Of a stretch of 64,000 bases of DNA, positions 40,319 to 52,600 are shown piece after piece. Origin of the DNA: Neodiprion pinetum (taxonomy: Eukaryota > Arthropoda > Insecta > Hymenoptera > Diprionidae); contig NC_060233.1 in the NCBI RefSeq assembly GCF_021155775.2, positions 42,945,609 through 43,009,608 on the forward strand, in the 5' to 3' direction. Positions within the stretch are counted from its first letter, which is position 1. Each line of letters opens with the position of its first letter. The notes beneath the pieces were generated by a model. That model saw only the letters and a program-made list of their open reading frames with translations, was not told the origin of the DNA and did not search any database. Both the position numbers and the translations under genes were made by a program.

Positions 40319-42120
40319 TCCCTATTCGCCGGAACAAGATAAGATATATACATATATACAATATGTTGATTTGCTAAACACGGTCACGTTACAATAACAG
40401 CGCATATGAAACGCTATATACAGAATATACCTACACTAATTTACATTCGGTACGCGGCGTTGATCTTGATACATGTAAGTACGTACACCGTAACGGTCAG
40501 ATCTGGAGCGAAATGCGCTTTCTTTTCGCGTTATCTGAAACCGGATGAATCTTCCGTTCGTCCGTTCATCTTTAAAAATGGAAAAACAAAAAAAATGCAA
40601 AGAACAAACAAACAAAAAACTGCCGATCAAAAAAATATCATTCTTTCCTTTGGACGTTTTCATTATTTTTCTGTCATTAAGTCTGGGTGTACTGGAAAGA
40701 GTCGCGTATTTTTTGATTCAATAATCGTTTGATTGGGATGCGCGATCGAAACTTGAACGGAAAATATGAAGAAAAAGAGGTCTGACCGTCGTTCCGCGTT
40801 GAGGACGGAAATTCAACCGGTATCAGGCTGCGCTCGCGATAATTGCAGTTATAACATTACATTCTGAATCTGAATAATTCTCAACACCTATATGTCGATT
40901 ATTCGCAATACACCTATTATACATGCGTTGTATTATCTTGATTGAAAGTGCCATGGAAGAAATATACAGAAATGAATCGCGCCGCACGGTCCGATAATCC
41001 AGTCGTCTTTTATACATATATAGGGGATCGCATTTGTGTGAACCATGCTTACGCACGTAAAACGATCACGCACACATCATGCATATATAATATATTATAT
41101 AACTGATAAATAATGCCGGCGAAACAAAACGGAGTTCACACGTTGTATCATAAGGCTTTGACAATTACATCGATTTTAGTCGGTTATAATACATAGTTAA
41201 TCTTAAATTATAAATTATAAATTATACATATATACACGTACACAAACGCGCGCACACACAAATATATATTAATTATATAAATATATAAGAGAATTGAGTG
41301 GCACATTCCATTTATAGATTTGCCAACGGAAACTGTAAGCGTACATATGACGTGCGTATGCGGAGATAACTAGTATAAATTATACAATAGCGGGGACGTT
41401 AAATCGAGGGTTTATTTCGTGGAAAATATTCCGCTGATACAGACGAGGAACAAGAAAGCTGTCTTGGAAAACATGAAAATCGATAAATCGTATTTCGCAA
41501 GCACGGCCACGGATCGAGAAGAGGTGGTGGCCGCAGAAATTGAGAACAAATAATTGCTTGCAAACGGTGAATTTGCGGCTTGAACGGCTATTGATCGAAT
41601 GACGAAAATGAAGAAAAAATGAAACGAAGCGAAACTAATTCCAAATCGACCCCTCCGACGATACGTGCACGTACCCAACAACGCTCTGTTCCCATTACCT
41701 TCGCGAAGTATGCGCGCAGAATTAAATTCCGATCGATACTACACATCCCACCTTACACGTACGTATACGTTGAGTTATTTTAAAAGAGAATCGTCTGCCA
41801 GGCTTCGTCATACCTCCGTACCGTGTATATATTTATATACATGCATATACATGGGGTGCAATTTGTCGGTTTGATTATACAGAAATGCCTGGTTGAATTC
41901 GAACAGCCTCGTCACGTTCTATACAAGTATAATATTTTGCGCGGAATATACCCTCAAAATTTCTATATTGTATACACCCTGCGATTTCGGTGGCTAGCAA
42001 GAAGCTTCTCGCGCTTGAGTAAAGCAAACAAAAAAACAGAAAAGAAATTTATTAAAAAAATTCCTAACCCTTTATATTATCTGATTGTTAGATTCAAGGT
42101 TTCTCGAGGTTATTAATAAA
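40319..42120 (+). other. Probable 3' UTR of the NCS-2-like gene
   Basis: AT-rich sequence directly after the stop codon. ATTAAA occurs at 41,721-41,726 and the first AATAAA after the stop at 42,115-42,120, followed by another AATAAA at 42,275-42,280. The true end cannot be read from sequence, because many later AATAAA motifs occur in the same AT-rich tract. Confidence 0.45.
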
Positions 42121-44028
42121 TTTGTTATTGTACGAAAGAAAGAAAGGAATATGTCAGCTGATTAGGGTTTTAATATACCTACGTATATATGCCTATGCAT
42201 ATACGCATACCTACACGTATGAGCTGTAACAGATATATATATACCTATATGGAATATACATGTATATATATTTCAATAAATGTTCATATTACACCGTTAT
42301 CATTTTTATCTCTGGTTATACATATATATAAATATATTATATATAGTTAAATTTTAAGATCCAACCCGATATATCAATGATAACGATATAATATGAACAT
42401 ATATATACCATACATTGCGCAAAGGTAATATACTTACTTTTACGATATTTGCACACCGGCTAGCATTTATATATTATTATATGATACAATACGCGATAAA
42501 TGAATAATTAATTCAGTAATTAAATATTACAGTATAATTACTCATCGAATAACAATAATAATTATATGGAAATAACGTATAAGATGCGATTACAAGAGAA
42601 CGTGGTCGAACGAAATAAAAAAAGAAACCGCGTTGAAAAAAAAAAAAATACAAAGCCTGCTGTTCTTTGACACGTAATGCGTAAGCAACGTTGAAACGTT
42701 TGAAACGTTGCCGCGCGGCTGAAGCAGTAATGTTAAAAAAAAAAAAAAAAAAAAAGATAAAGAAAAAGCGAAACACAATACCCGTTGCTTATTACTTTTC
42801 ATCAATCTCATCTTTGCCATTCCAATGACTTATCGAAGTTGTGAAGATACGCAATTCGAGAAATTTAATCATTCGCTTGCACTGGAGTAATTTAACTCAT
42901 TATCAACGTGGATAAAAATTTGTTATTCGTCTCTCGAAATGGAAATAAAAAGATTAAAAAGAAAATAAAAATTAGATACATGCAGCGGCAGCTGCGCGTA
43001 CACGACGTTCTGTTAAAGCGGTATCTGAACCGTGGTTTCCTGAAAAACGAATATTCAAATTTATTCCGATACCTAAGCGTTGCATTATTTATTTTTTTTA
43101 AATTTTTCTCCTAGTCGCGATTTTCCAATTTTCTTGTCGTGTCCAGCAATTAGAAATATTGGACAAAAAAGTATCCCTCTACACGCTATAGCACTCAGGG
43201 TTACCTGCGTAAATTCTTAGCTAATCACTTTTACCTATATACCTACACGTACACAAAATCTAGCGATATAGGCGTAAGGGGAATTTCAAATCTTAAAACG
43301 TTAGGTAGTAACTTGATGATACGCCTCATCTGCAGAGTGATTCGTATTTATACCTCTATATAACATATACCGTCTGTAATGAAGTGTGAAGAAACGTAAG
43401 CAGACTATTACAATATAATGTCTACGAACTTAGTGATATAGCATTCGACCAATTGCATGTCTTAATTAGGAAAAAATAATAAAAAAAAAACAAAAAAAAA
43501 AAAAAAAACAAATCAAAACAAAAACACGAACAAATAACTAAAGTGAATAAAACAATACAAAGTCTCTACTTCTGACGAAACTTTGCTACTGTGAGAGACG
43601 CGACGGTATCGCTTATCGATCGTTATGAATCGTCATTGACCTGGTATATTCGCTGAGAAGAATTACCTGTTGCCATGATCGCAAAAGTCGATAAAATAGA
43701 CAGATTTTTTGTATTTTTCCGATTGCCCGAAAATGCGGGAAAACATTAATTTTGCTTGCAACCGTATAGATGGATATCTTTTATTTCTGAAGTCTGTAAC
43801 AGTTTTAACTTGAGCAATCACTGAAATTGGATTCCCTTCTTCTCAACGGATTTCACCAGGCAAAATCTCCAAACGGACCTGGCGTCTATCTCATCAATCA
43901 TACATCTAGTATATTAGCTACATATCATCATCGCGTCCTTCCACATATTTCTACAATACTTATGTATAACCTTATCTTGTAACTTGTAATCGCAACTTTC
44001 TTTCTGTGTACGCTTTTAGGTACTTCTG

Positions 44029-44034
44029 TATACA

Positions 44035-44065
<31 letters not shown>

Positions 44066-44078
44066 CATATATTGTATA
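44029..44078. repeat. AT-rich palindrome
   Basis: TATACAATATA at 44,029-44,039 is mirrored by TATATTGTATA at 44,068-44,078, with alternating TA between. It can form a cruciform or an RNA hairpin in the tract downstream of the NCS-2-like gene. Confidence 0.75.
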
Positions 44079-46102
44079 TAATATACGTTACGTAAATTAC
44101 TTATATACAACTATTACTGTACGTAGAGTAAATTTTAACGCGGCAGAGCTGATCCTGCAATTCATATATTATCTTAAAATTATATAACTTACATATGTAC
44201 CGATAAATTATTGTTGTACCAGAAACACCAGCATTTACCCTTGCGTTTTTGATTGGTCCACTAATTCGTCGTTCGCAGCTTATACCTACCTTTTAGTAAA
44301 GGAAACAATGGAAAGAAAAATATCCTCACAGCGTGTGATAATTTCTCGCCGATTGTTCCTCTTTGTTTCTCACTCGAATTAGTAATGTCTTAAAATACGT
44401 ACAAATTGCGTCAGATTAATATTAACCGGCATCGAGTAACACTCGCTGTATAATCCACTGCTGCGGCGGAAAGTCAAGCATCGACAATCTGTATAGAATG
44501 TTCACGAAAGATTTACGTGACATGCAGAAATGAAAATATTTCCAATTGCTTTACGCGTAATTAGACGGCGGTATAATAAATGAAAATAAAAGGAAAGTGG
44601 CCGTGAGAGCCGAAAAGTTCGGAGTTTCGTTGAATCTCCTCATCACAAGTTGTACATATTATATGTGTCATAATTTTGTCACCGTATAATTTAAGCGATT
44701 ATTGCCAAACCCCACGCATGCGAATCGATTAATAATGTCTGCAGGCTGAGATTCATTTATTAAAATACACCAACGAAATCAACGAATATGATGTAACCTA
44801 CGCGATATCTAATATTTTGTATACCTGCATCTAGACATATGTATTATATATTACGTGTAACAAAAAACGCGTGCTAAACAACCGAGGCCTTTATATTTCG
44901 TTTGATCATTTCGCTCATTCGTTCGTTGATTTGACGTAAAACGGTATAAAAATTTATTGTGCAAGGTGACGATCCTCTCGACGAGGAACGAAACGATGTC
45001 AATTCTCGAGAAAAAAAAAACCAAAAAGTAAAAAAAAAAAAAGATAAATAAAAGATTGAAGGAAGAATATATATACATATATCGAAAAAATTAAATCTGT
45101 GTACAACGATTACAACTGACCGTAACTCATTGTGCATTATTGCTATATTTTATATTTTTCTACTTCGCATAAAATTCCCCCTTGCTGGATTTACCCGCGT
45201 GTAACTTCACCACTATCTCCTAAATCGAATTGTCTGCACAGCCGATTCGGCTTTATCCTCTCCCTCCCCTGTCCTCCTCCCCCCTCCGTAATCGTCTGGA
45301 GCTTTTCGTTAGCACGCAACTAAACCTGCCGCGTTTACCGCCTATTGCAAGCGATGCAAGTCTAGGCTTAGGCGTAAAAATTTCCCCTCTTTCGCCTGTT
45401 TAGCTCACTCAACTGCATCGCGTTTCCCTTTCGCCTCTCACTTGCTAATCGTAAGCTCTGCTTGCCGAGTAGTCCGGACTCGACCGTTGAGTCGGGCTTA
45501 TTCGGCTGACTGATTGTCAGTCCGTAGGTATCCTCCATACCCATATTCAGCTCTTCGTAGATGTCGGGTAACTCTTCGAGGAGTTACCGAACGAATTGCT
45601 GATTCCTGAAGCTTTATTGCTGCAAGTGAAAATTTTTGGAAAAGTTTTCTTCTTCACGTTCCAACCGCGAAGTTATGAAATAACAAACGATCCAGAGAAA
45701 CTCGCCTTCGAGTTTTTTTTTTTTGCATTTAACACAAAACTGTTTCGAACTCGTCTTTCTAACGAACTTTACGCCAAGGTGAAAAGATTCCGATAGTAAT
45801 TCGTTTCATCTTTTTCATAAACTGGCAAATTACCATTAATCACGAGAACTGTGTTTTGACGAAACCCTTTTCTTTTTAGTAATATTCATTTCTTCATATG
45901 TCTTCCCCCTTTGGTACATCGGGATATTTATACCACGAGGTATTCGTTTACACGAAATTCCTTGTGTTATTATGCCTGACTCAAATTTCATTTCATTGTG
46001 CTGTATCGTCACTTGAATTGATGTATAATAATCTGCACCGCGGTCGCCAATGTGACTCGAGTTCTGATTACGAGGCAAAAGTGTAAAGACATGCTGTTCA
46101 CC

Positions 46103-46104
<2 letters not shown>

Positions 46105-46168
<64 letters not shown>
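46105..46168. repeat. ATT trinucleotide microsatellite
   Basis: About 21 uninterrupted ATT units. Confidence 0.95.
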
Positions 46169-49049
46169 GTCATAATTATTGAAATAAATTTACCGAGTAT
46201 TATTGTACAAGTATGGTAAAATAATCTCGAATAACTACTTTTATTTTTATCTCAGCGTTGGCTGACACGTGCACGCATACATACCTGTATATTTATATGT
46301 ATATGTATACGTGTATATACATATATCGTAATTATGACACGCAATACGCGAAAATAATCATATATACATCATACATAACCTCTGTAACGTTTCTTAGGCT
46401 AAATTGGAATACATCAAACCTCTGTGTTGTAATAGATAGTAATATTATATGTTGGACACCTAACGAGGATCGCATAGGTATAGTTTTTATACGTACACAC
46501 ATTATGGGTGTGCAAATTGATTCTACCGTACGTACGTAGGTACGTATGTACAATGTGTACAATGAGTCTATGCACGCTATAATATTATTATATCGTCCAT
46601 CGAGACGTACGTACATCGTATATTATACTTTGAATCGTATAGTTTATCATCGTCGCACGATGCGCGAGTTGCGTTACACCGATAGATGAAATTCCAAGTG
46701 CATGCAAGAATGATTATTGTCATTGCCATTTACACTCGCGACAAAGTATAACGCATTATTATATTATTGTACGTGATAAACGTCGGGTCTTTCAAATCTC
46801 CGTGACGTCGTTTAGCAAAGCGACGCTACGATGTTTAATCTCGAAAGTTATACTTGTTAGGGGAATTGTGACGGTGATTGTATAACGAATTAATTGTCGA
46901 AACTCGTAAACGCGTCGGCTCATTCTATAACTACCCCCACAATCTGCAGCCTTGGACCCATTCGAGTTCCCTCATTTTGCTCGAACAAACAATCGTATAT
47001 TGTTACCGCGGATGTGGGGCAACGCCCTTGTTTCGTTTGTTTAAATTTTCACCGTAACTTTATCTTTTCAATTCGTAACATTTGCGGCGAGGAATAACAG
47101 TTGCCAAATACTTGGCTGCAAGTATTGAGGATATCGCAATATTCGTAAAAATATTGGAATTTCCTTACGTCGCGTAAACTTTAAAAGAATACGCTTTATG
47201 AAAATTACAATTCAAAATCTACCGTCAATTATACATATGATTATATTCCCATAGCGTTGCGCAACAATGATCGTTGAGTTACTGCGGAATATTGGATTAT
47301 TTCCATGAACTCGGAAGCATAAAAACAGGTGGAAGTAAAGCCGGGCGGGGGCATGGATACATTCCTCGGAGATTCGCGAATCAGTCCTTTACTTCAGAGG
47401 TCTGCGACGACCTCAACTTACGCGCGGCACAGAGGATCCCAACTTTCGAGTTATAACTAAAACAACAACAACCAACAACAAGAACAAGAACAAGAACCGC
47501 CTTGGCGAGAACGTTCCAGAGTAACAGTTTCCATTTGCTCTAGGCGTGCACACGAATTGCGCCCAGGATAGAAACTGCGCGGTATAAATTTCCCTCCACG
47601 TAGCGAATAATTCTCGGCAATAACAATCAAAACTGATCGCCGACGGGTCGCAACAAATGGCAGGCTGCCCCCGTTAACGAGATCGGTCGATAGGCCTCCC
47701 TCTGCAACGGATAGTTTTCAATTAATAACCAAATGCAATTCCGGCTCTACCTCTCGCGCAGCCATGAAAACTCCTCGTTGCGGCGCGGAACCGCATCCGG
47801 AATATTGGGGGAATAGGGCACGAAATGTATTAGTCCCTTCTAGCTGTGAAACCCGTGCACGGGCGTAAGGGAAGCTTGAAAACGTTCGCGCGGTAACGAA
47901 AATCCAACGCCATCTTGCGATAACGGAACGATGTGAAAATAAATCAATTGCGTGCTGCGATAATCGACTTGATACTAGTCCCCCGGTTTACAGGATTAAC
48001 GACAAACCTTTCGTCGAAACTCATGTAATTGTACAGGGTTGCATGTAAATCACGTTTATACGCGGCGTGTACACCGATTCATGGGTAAATACGTACGTAC
48101 GGTGCTTAAAGTATACAAATATACGTGTATAAATTATGTTGAAACATGAACAAGTATTTATACATAGTAGATATTATACATATATTAATATATGTATATA
48201 TGGTGTATTCGTTATAATTTAGGTAATTCTATATCGTGTACCTTCAACACATGCTGCTGTCTCGGAAGAACCTCGTAATTTTTATGTAGGTCATTATTAT
48301 TATCATCATTATTATTACAACACTAAAATAAATTACACTATGCTCTGAACGCACTGTTGTTGATCCTTAACGATAATTTTCTTTCTGTTCCAGGTAATGT
48401 GGATGGAATTTGAAAATGTACGAATGGTATGCAGCGTGGTTGGCTTGTGTGAAAATCTGCAATATGTGTGTCGGTATATTTGCGTTTGCCAATTGAGGGA
48501 AAGAAAGAGAAAGAGAAAGAGAGAGAGAGAGAGGGAGGATGGATGAGTAGGTAGCAACATACCGGGAGTCGGCACTCTCACCACAGAGACTCCCCGGTAT
48601 GGTCGCGTATGAATCGGCGCGTATTGAAAATTGCGCCAAGCACCCCCGACGATTGGCTCGAAAAGCGATGGGAGAAGGGTTGCCTGTCCGTTTTATTGCA
48701 CGTCAATTCGTATCGCGTACGGGAGGCGAGGCCTTCCCTAACGGGATTAAATTAACGCCCCGCTGCTTTGCAGCCCCCGGTAACAAACACGGGTACAAAT
48801 GAATACGGGTAGTGACGAACGTGCGCGGAAAATCGGAATCGCTGCGGGGAAAATATCTCTGGTATGCTTTGACGAACCTCGACGTTTCACGTTTCACGTC
48901 CCGCTCCGATCCATCCACGTTTCGTTCGATACGCGACGCCTTCTTTCAAATCATACTGTCACAGTTTGCCTCTCGCGGCGACTAATCGATCCTCGATCAA
49001 TATCAGTTCGACAGTACAGTGCGTTTTCTAATTTCTAATCTCTTTACAG

Positions 49050-49214
49050 ACCTGACGTCAGGTGCGGGTTGGCCAGACGCCGCGCCGCTGCTAAGCAGAG
49101 AAGAAAAAAAAAAAAAACAACTTCCCACGTAGGATAGTTAGATTAGATTGTAAGTATTAGGAGAAACGGAGTCGGAGAACCCGCGGCATTCGGCGGGCTT
49201 TGAGGGAATCGACT
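49050..49214 (+). other. Nca 5' UTR segment next to the start codon
   Basis: A pyrimidine-rich acceptor (TCTCTTTACAG, AG 49048-49049) would start this exon, giving 165 bases of leader before the ATG. Alternatively the transcript starts nearby: an initiator-like TCAGTT sits at 49,003-49,008. The segment includes a 12-bp CRE-containing palindrome and a run of 14 A at about 49,105. Confidence 0.5.
49051..49062. promoter_or_regulatory. CRE palindrome CCTGACGTCAGG upstream of Nca
   Basis: A perfect 12-bp palindrome centred on the full cAMP-response element TGACGTCA (49,053-49,060), about 150 bp before the Nca start codon. Known role: binding site for CREB/ATF bZIP factors. That it controls Nca is inference. 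Confidence 0.4.
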
Positions 49215-49284
49215 ATGGGGAAACAAAACAGCAAACTGAAGCCTGAAGTGCTGGAAGACCTCAAACAGAACACCGAATTCTCGG
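49215..49284 (+). CDS. Nca: Nca coding exon 1 (residues 1-23 and first base of codon 24)
   Basis: Start ATG at 49215 (GACTATGG). Encodes MGKQNSK and the helix up to NTEFS. Donor TCGG|GTAACG at 49285; phase 1, with the Asp24 codon completed by AT from exon 2. Confidence 0.95.
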
Positions 49285-51661
49285 GTAACGTAGACCGCGT
49301 GCTGGATAATTTGCAAACTTTCGTTCGTCCTACGATCGGCCCTCGTTTTATTTTCGATATCGTCTCATTCTTGATATCTTGTCAATTCCACCTCCCCCCC
49401 CTGCTCCAGATGCCGAGATTCAAGAATGGTACAAGGGCTTCTTGAAGGACTGTCCAAGCGGACATCTCAGCGTCGAGGAGTTCAAAAAAATTTATGGCAA
49501 TTTCTTTCCTTACGGGGACGCGTCGAAGGTAGGATCTTACAAACACGAGGATGAAATATATGTTAAAATAAGAAAACGAATTTCACTTCCTGTATGTCGT
49601 AACAGATCGCGAGGCGGTCATGTCGGATGCTACTAAGATATAATAACTAACCCGTATTTACACACGCAATTCGTATTATTATCCGAATCACGCCCACCCA
49701 CGTATATTTTAATTACTCTCCTGTTAACCATACTCTGGGGGAAAAAGGTAATTTTTGCGTAATAGCCAGCATGCGATTCAATTGACATAATAATAATTGA
49801 TTAATTATACAAATGTATAATATTTGCCACACCAAATGGCTTCACACATGATTCTCTCTCGCTTTACGTTCAAGGCATGAATTCTCTAACTTACACACGT
49901 CTGCTTCATGAAATTACACGAACAGAAAATAATTTAAAAAATTATTCGACGGTACTATGTTCCGGCATTTTGATAAACTGTCGATTGTTAAACCGGTATG
50001 AGATATAAAGCAGTGCAAAAACATGCGTGCTTAGTCCGATTGGAATTTACCATTAAAGCTGAAACTGTACAAAATTTGACAGAAAGCACATAACATTTGT
50101 GACAGCAAATTTTTGACAGTCTTCAAACACATAAAAACAAAAATTCCGTAGTACGATTAGAATCTTTGGGAATGTTAAGAAACCTCGAAATTTTTTAATT
50201 CAATTTTAATTTTAATTCCCATTTTCAAACAGTGACAAAATTTTAAAAAAAATCAGTTCTTATACGACTACCATGTACGTGATTAACTTTATCAGTACAG
50301 AAATAGTGCCTGAATGGACTGTAAAACCCGAATCTGTTTCTTCATGCGTCGAGTCACTTTTGATGAGTCAAGACTCTTCTCTACAACAATTTTTCCGCAC
50401 CCGGAATGCGCAAATATGAATTCCAACGACTGCATGTCCCCCGAAGCAGCTTTGCAAGCTTCTACGTAATCCCACAAATATTCTTCTGCACATTCTGCAC
50501 CACTAACGTGTCCCTAGATTCACCAAATAATATAAAAGTCTGGCAGAGGTGGGTTGACGGCGACTTTCGTAATGAATAAAATTTATCGAACTTATTCGTT
50601 TCTGAACCGTTGGATGAAAAATTGTAGAGATCCGGGTATCCGGACCGTCTCGTTAACCTGGCCTCTGTGCGGCACGACGCATCCGCAAATTCCTACAGCG
50701 AGGTGGAATGGTCGCGTAGCACAGCTTTGATCATGTTCTATGGTGTGGGTGGTTGGATGAAATCCGAGGTGCCACAAATCCGTAACGTTTTTACGGTGTG
50801 ATTAGTTTGCAGAGCACGTATTTAGGACGTTTGACGCAAACGGCGACGGGACGATCGACTTCCGGGAGTTCCTCTGCGCCCTCAGCGTAACGTCCCGGGG
50901 CAAGCTGGAACAGAAACTGAAGTGGGCCTTCAGCATGTACGACCTTGATGGGAACGGATACATCTCGCGGCAGGAGATGCTCGAAATAGTGACGGTAGGT
51001 ACAAGTGGCGGGGAACAGAGATGAGGCGAGATTGTCAATCGTAGAAAATCGTACTCTTGGCCGCAGCGATTCCGAGACGGATAAGTTTTTCACGAGTCGG
51101 TTACGTTGGCAATGCAGAATCAGCCCGCAGCGCTGCCGTCGGCGTGAAGCCGTGAAGCAAGCTCAATCTTTCGAAACGTAACAACTCATGCATGAACATC
51201 GAATCAGACCCAAAAATAAGAAAACATAACGTCACCCACAACCGTCGAATCCAACTCAAAAATACCAAGTTCGACGGTAATGGGTCATGTTACGTTTCAA
51301 AAGATTGAACTTGTTTCGCGGCTGGCCCGTGGCGGCGCTGCGAGCTCGTTTCGCATTGTCAACGTAACCGACCCGTTGAAAAAATTAACCCTCTCAGAAT
51401 CACTGCCGCCAAGAGTACAATGTAAAAGGTGACTGCACGCGTGACGCTTCGTTTGTGATTTCGCAGGCGATCTACAAGATGGTCGGCACCGTGATGAAGA
51501 TGCCGGAGGACGAGTCGACGCCCGAGAAAAGAACCGACAAGATATTCCGGCAGATGGACAAGAACAAAGACGGGAAACTCTCCTTAGAGGAATTTATAGA
51601 GGGCGCGAAGAGCGACCCGTCCATAGTACGGCTGTTGCAGTGCGATCCGCAGGCCCAGTGA
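49215..51661 (+). CDS. Nca: Neurocalcin, four coding exons
   Basis: Neuronal Ca2+-myristoyl switch protein expected to bind membranes when Ca2+ rises. Joining 49215-49284, 49410-49528, 50806-50994 and 51467-51661 gives 190 residues, the usual neurocalcin/hippocalcin length. The N-terminus MGKQNSKLKPE is the classic neurocalcin myristoylation signal. EF1 is disabled by Cys38-Pro39 (DCPSG). Canonical loops are EF2 73-84 (DANGDGTIDFRE), EF3 109-120 (DLDGNGYISRQE) and EF4 157-168 (DKNKDGKLSLEE). The linker MKMPEDESTPEKRTDKIF is typical of the family, and the C-terminus is LLQCDPQAQ. Introns are 125, 1,277 and 472 bp, all GT-AG; intron 1 is phase 1, the others phase 0. The protein closely matches what I remember of Drosophila Nca. 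The same-strand neighbour upstream is a second NCS gene; flightin converges downstream. Confidence 0.98.
49410..49528 (+). CDS. Nca: Nca coding exon 2 (residues 24-63)
   Basis: The acceptor follows a C-rich tract (CTGCTCCAG, AG at 49408-49409) after a 125-bp intron. Encodes AEIQEWYKGFLKDCPSG and YGNFFPYGDASK. Donor AAG|GTAGGA at 49529, phase 0. Confidence 0.95.
49529..50805 (+). other. Nca intron 2 (1,277 bp)
   Basis: GT-AG, phase 0, AT-rich. It contains no coding sequence that I recognise. The open frames inside are short and have no NCS features. Confidence 0.75.
50806..50994 (+). CDS. Nca: Nca coding exon 3 (residues 64-126)
   Basis: The acceptor GTGATTAG ends at 50805, with little pyrimidine tract. 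I chose it over the AG at 50811-50812 because it keeps frame and gives the conserved KFAEHVFRTFD. Contains EF2 and EF3. Donor ACG|GTAGGT at 50995, phase 0. Confidence 0.93.
51051..51418. repeat. Long foldback filling Nca intron 3
   Basis: Arm 51,051-51,183 (starting GTACTCTTGG) is the reverse complement of arm 51,289-51,418 (ending AAGAGTAC), roughly 80-90% by eye with a few small gaps, around a loop of about 105 bases. It occupies 368 of the 472 intron bases and leaves 56 bases after the donor and 48 before the acceptor. The loop holds a further perfect 9-bp inverted repeat (51,241-51,249 and 51,270-51,278). It could be an inserted foldback/MITE or a structured intron RNA. Confidence 0.85.
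51467..51661 (+). CDS. Nca: Nca coding exon 4 (residues 127-190 and stop)
   Basis: Acceptor TTTCGCAG at 51466. Begins AIYKMVG, includes EF4, and ends in TGA at 51659-51661. Confidence 0.95.
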   Translation, partial: AIYKMVGTVMKMPEDESTPEKRTDKIFRQMDKNKDGKLSLEEFIEGAKSDPSIVRLLQCDPQAQ

Positions 51662-52600
51662 GGCCTCGGGACCCGAGACCATGCTGCGGCGCCCGGCCCA
51701 AACAGATCCGGCGGCCCCGACAAGTTCGAACTGACTTTCTACCTCCTCCGCTTCCGGCATTCCTTCACGCTTCCCTTTACTCCTGCAGTTCTATAACCTT
51801 ACTTGTATACATGATTACGAAGAAATCGCACCACTTCCGTTTATACGAAAGTCGTTCAATCGATAACGCGCAGTCGAATGTACGTACATGTAACGTATAT
51901 ACGTACCTACCCACGATTATCGATATCCTGCCTAAACGTCTTCTCCTCTATAGTCTATACCCAATACACACAGGCAGACTCACACCCGTACTAAGACGAA
52001 CACAGAGTCGCGTAGAATACGATTGTATTTCAACTTGTTGGGAAAAAACGCGGCGCGAGTTTTGGGCCGGACCCGGTCGTCCGGGGGGACTCCTGGGCCC
52101 ACGGCGCTTGCACTGACCGCTAGCTAGATGGTTGAACTAGTCCAGTCGCTCTGTCTCGCTCTGAATAGAGAATAAGGAATGAATGCAAATGGAGGGTTGG
52201 TAGAACGAAGAAAAATAATAACGGTGGGTCAAGGAAACGAGAGGAATGAATGAAACGACACAAATGGGATGCGAAACGTCAGTCGGCCACACGGTTCGGC
52301 GGACTTTCAAGTCCGGGCGGAGATAACGAGATGCCGAATCTTCCCCGGTAGTTTATTATTCTGGCCAACGTCCCGCGTGGCCCGGTGCCTGAATCCAGCC
52401 TCCCGGAAAACGGGATGCGCGAGATGATGATCGTCCTAGTATCTAAAAGGACCCGCGACGCTTTTGCGATTTTTCGGCTGGTATACATATAGCGTATATA
52501 ATCGTTATTGTATAATGTAAAATTAGCCAATGTCTCGCAGGAGCATCGCGCGGCAAATATTATACCTTTGCGGTGATCGAATAAATTTATACGTACAATA
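51662..52600 (+). other. Probable 3' UTR of Nca
   Basis: Sequence after the TGA contains a GC-rich patch (about 52,060-52,110). The first AATAAA polyadenylation signal is at 52,580-52,585, about 920 bases after the stop. Longer forms into the AT-rich tract beyond are possible. Confidence 0.45.

Larger units (their letters stand above)
42121..49049. other. AT-rich to mixed intergenic stretch between the two calcium sensor genes
   Basis: No gene recognised. To about 46.3 kb the DNA is very AT-rich with A-runs, TA repeats, an AT palindrome (44,029-44,078) and an ATT microsatellite (46,105-46,168). From about 46.8 kb it becomes more balanced towards the Nca start. The 5' non-coding exon(s) of Nca probably lie in the right half, but I could not choose a donor. 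Confidence 0.5.

Noticed and set aside
51640..52116. 158-codon open frame after the Nca stop
   Set aside because: Out of frame with Nca exon 4 and lying in its 3' UTR; no family features.
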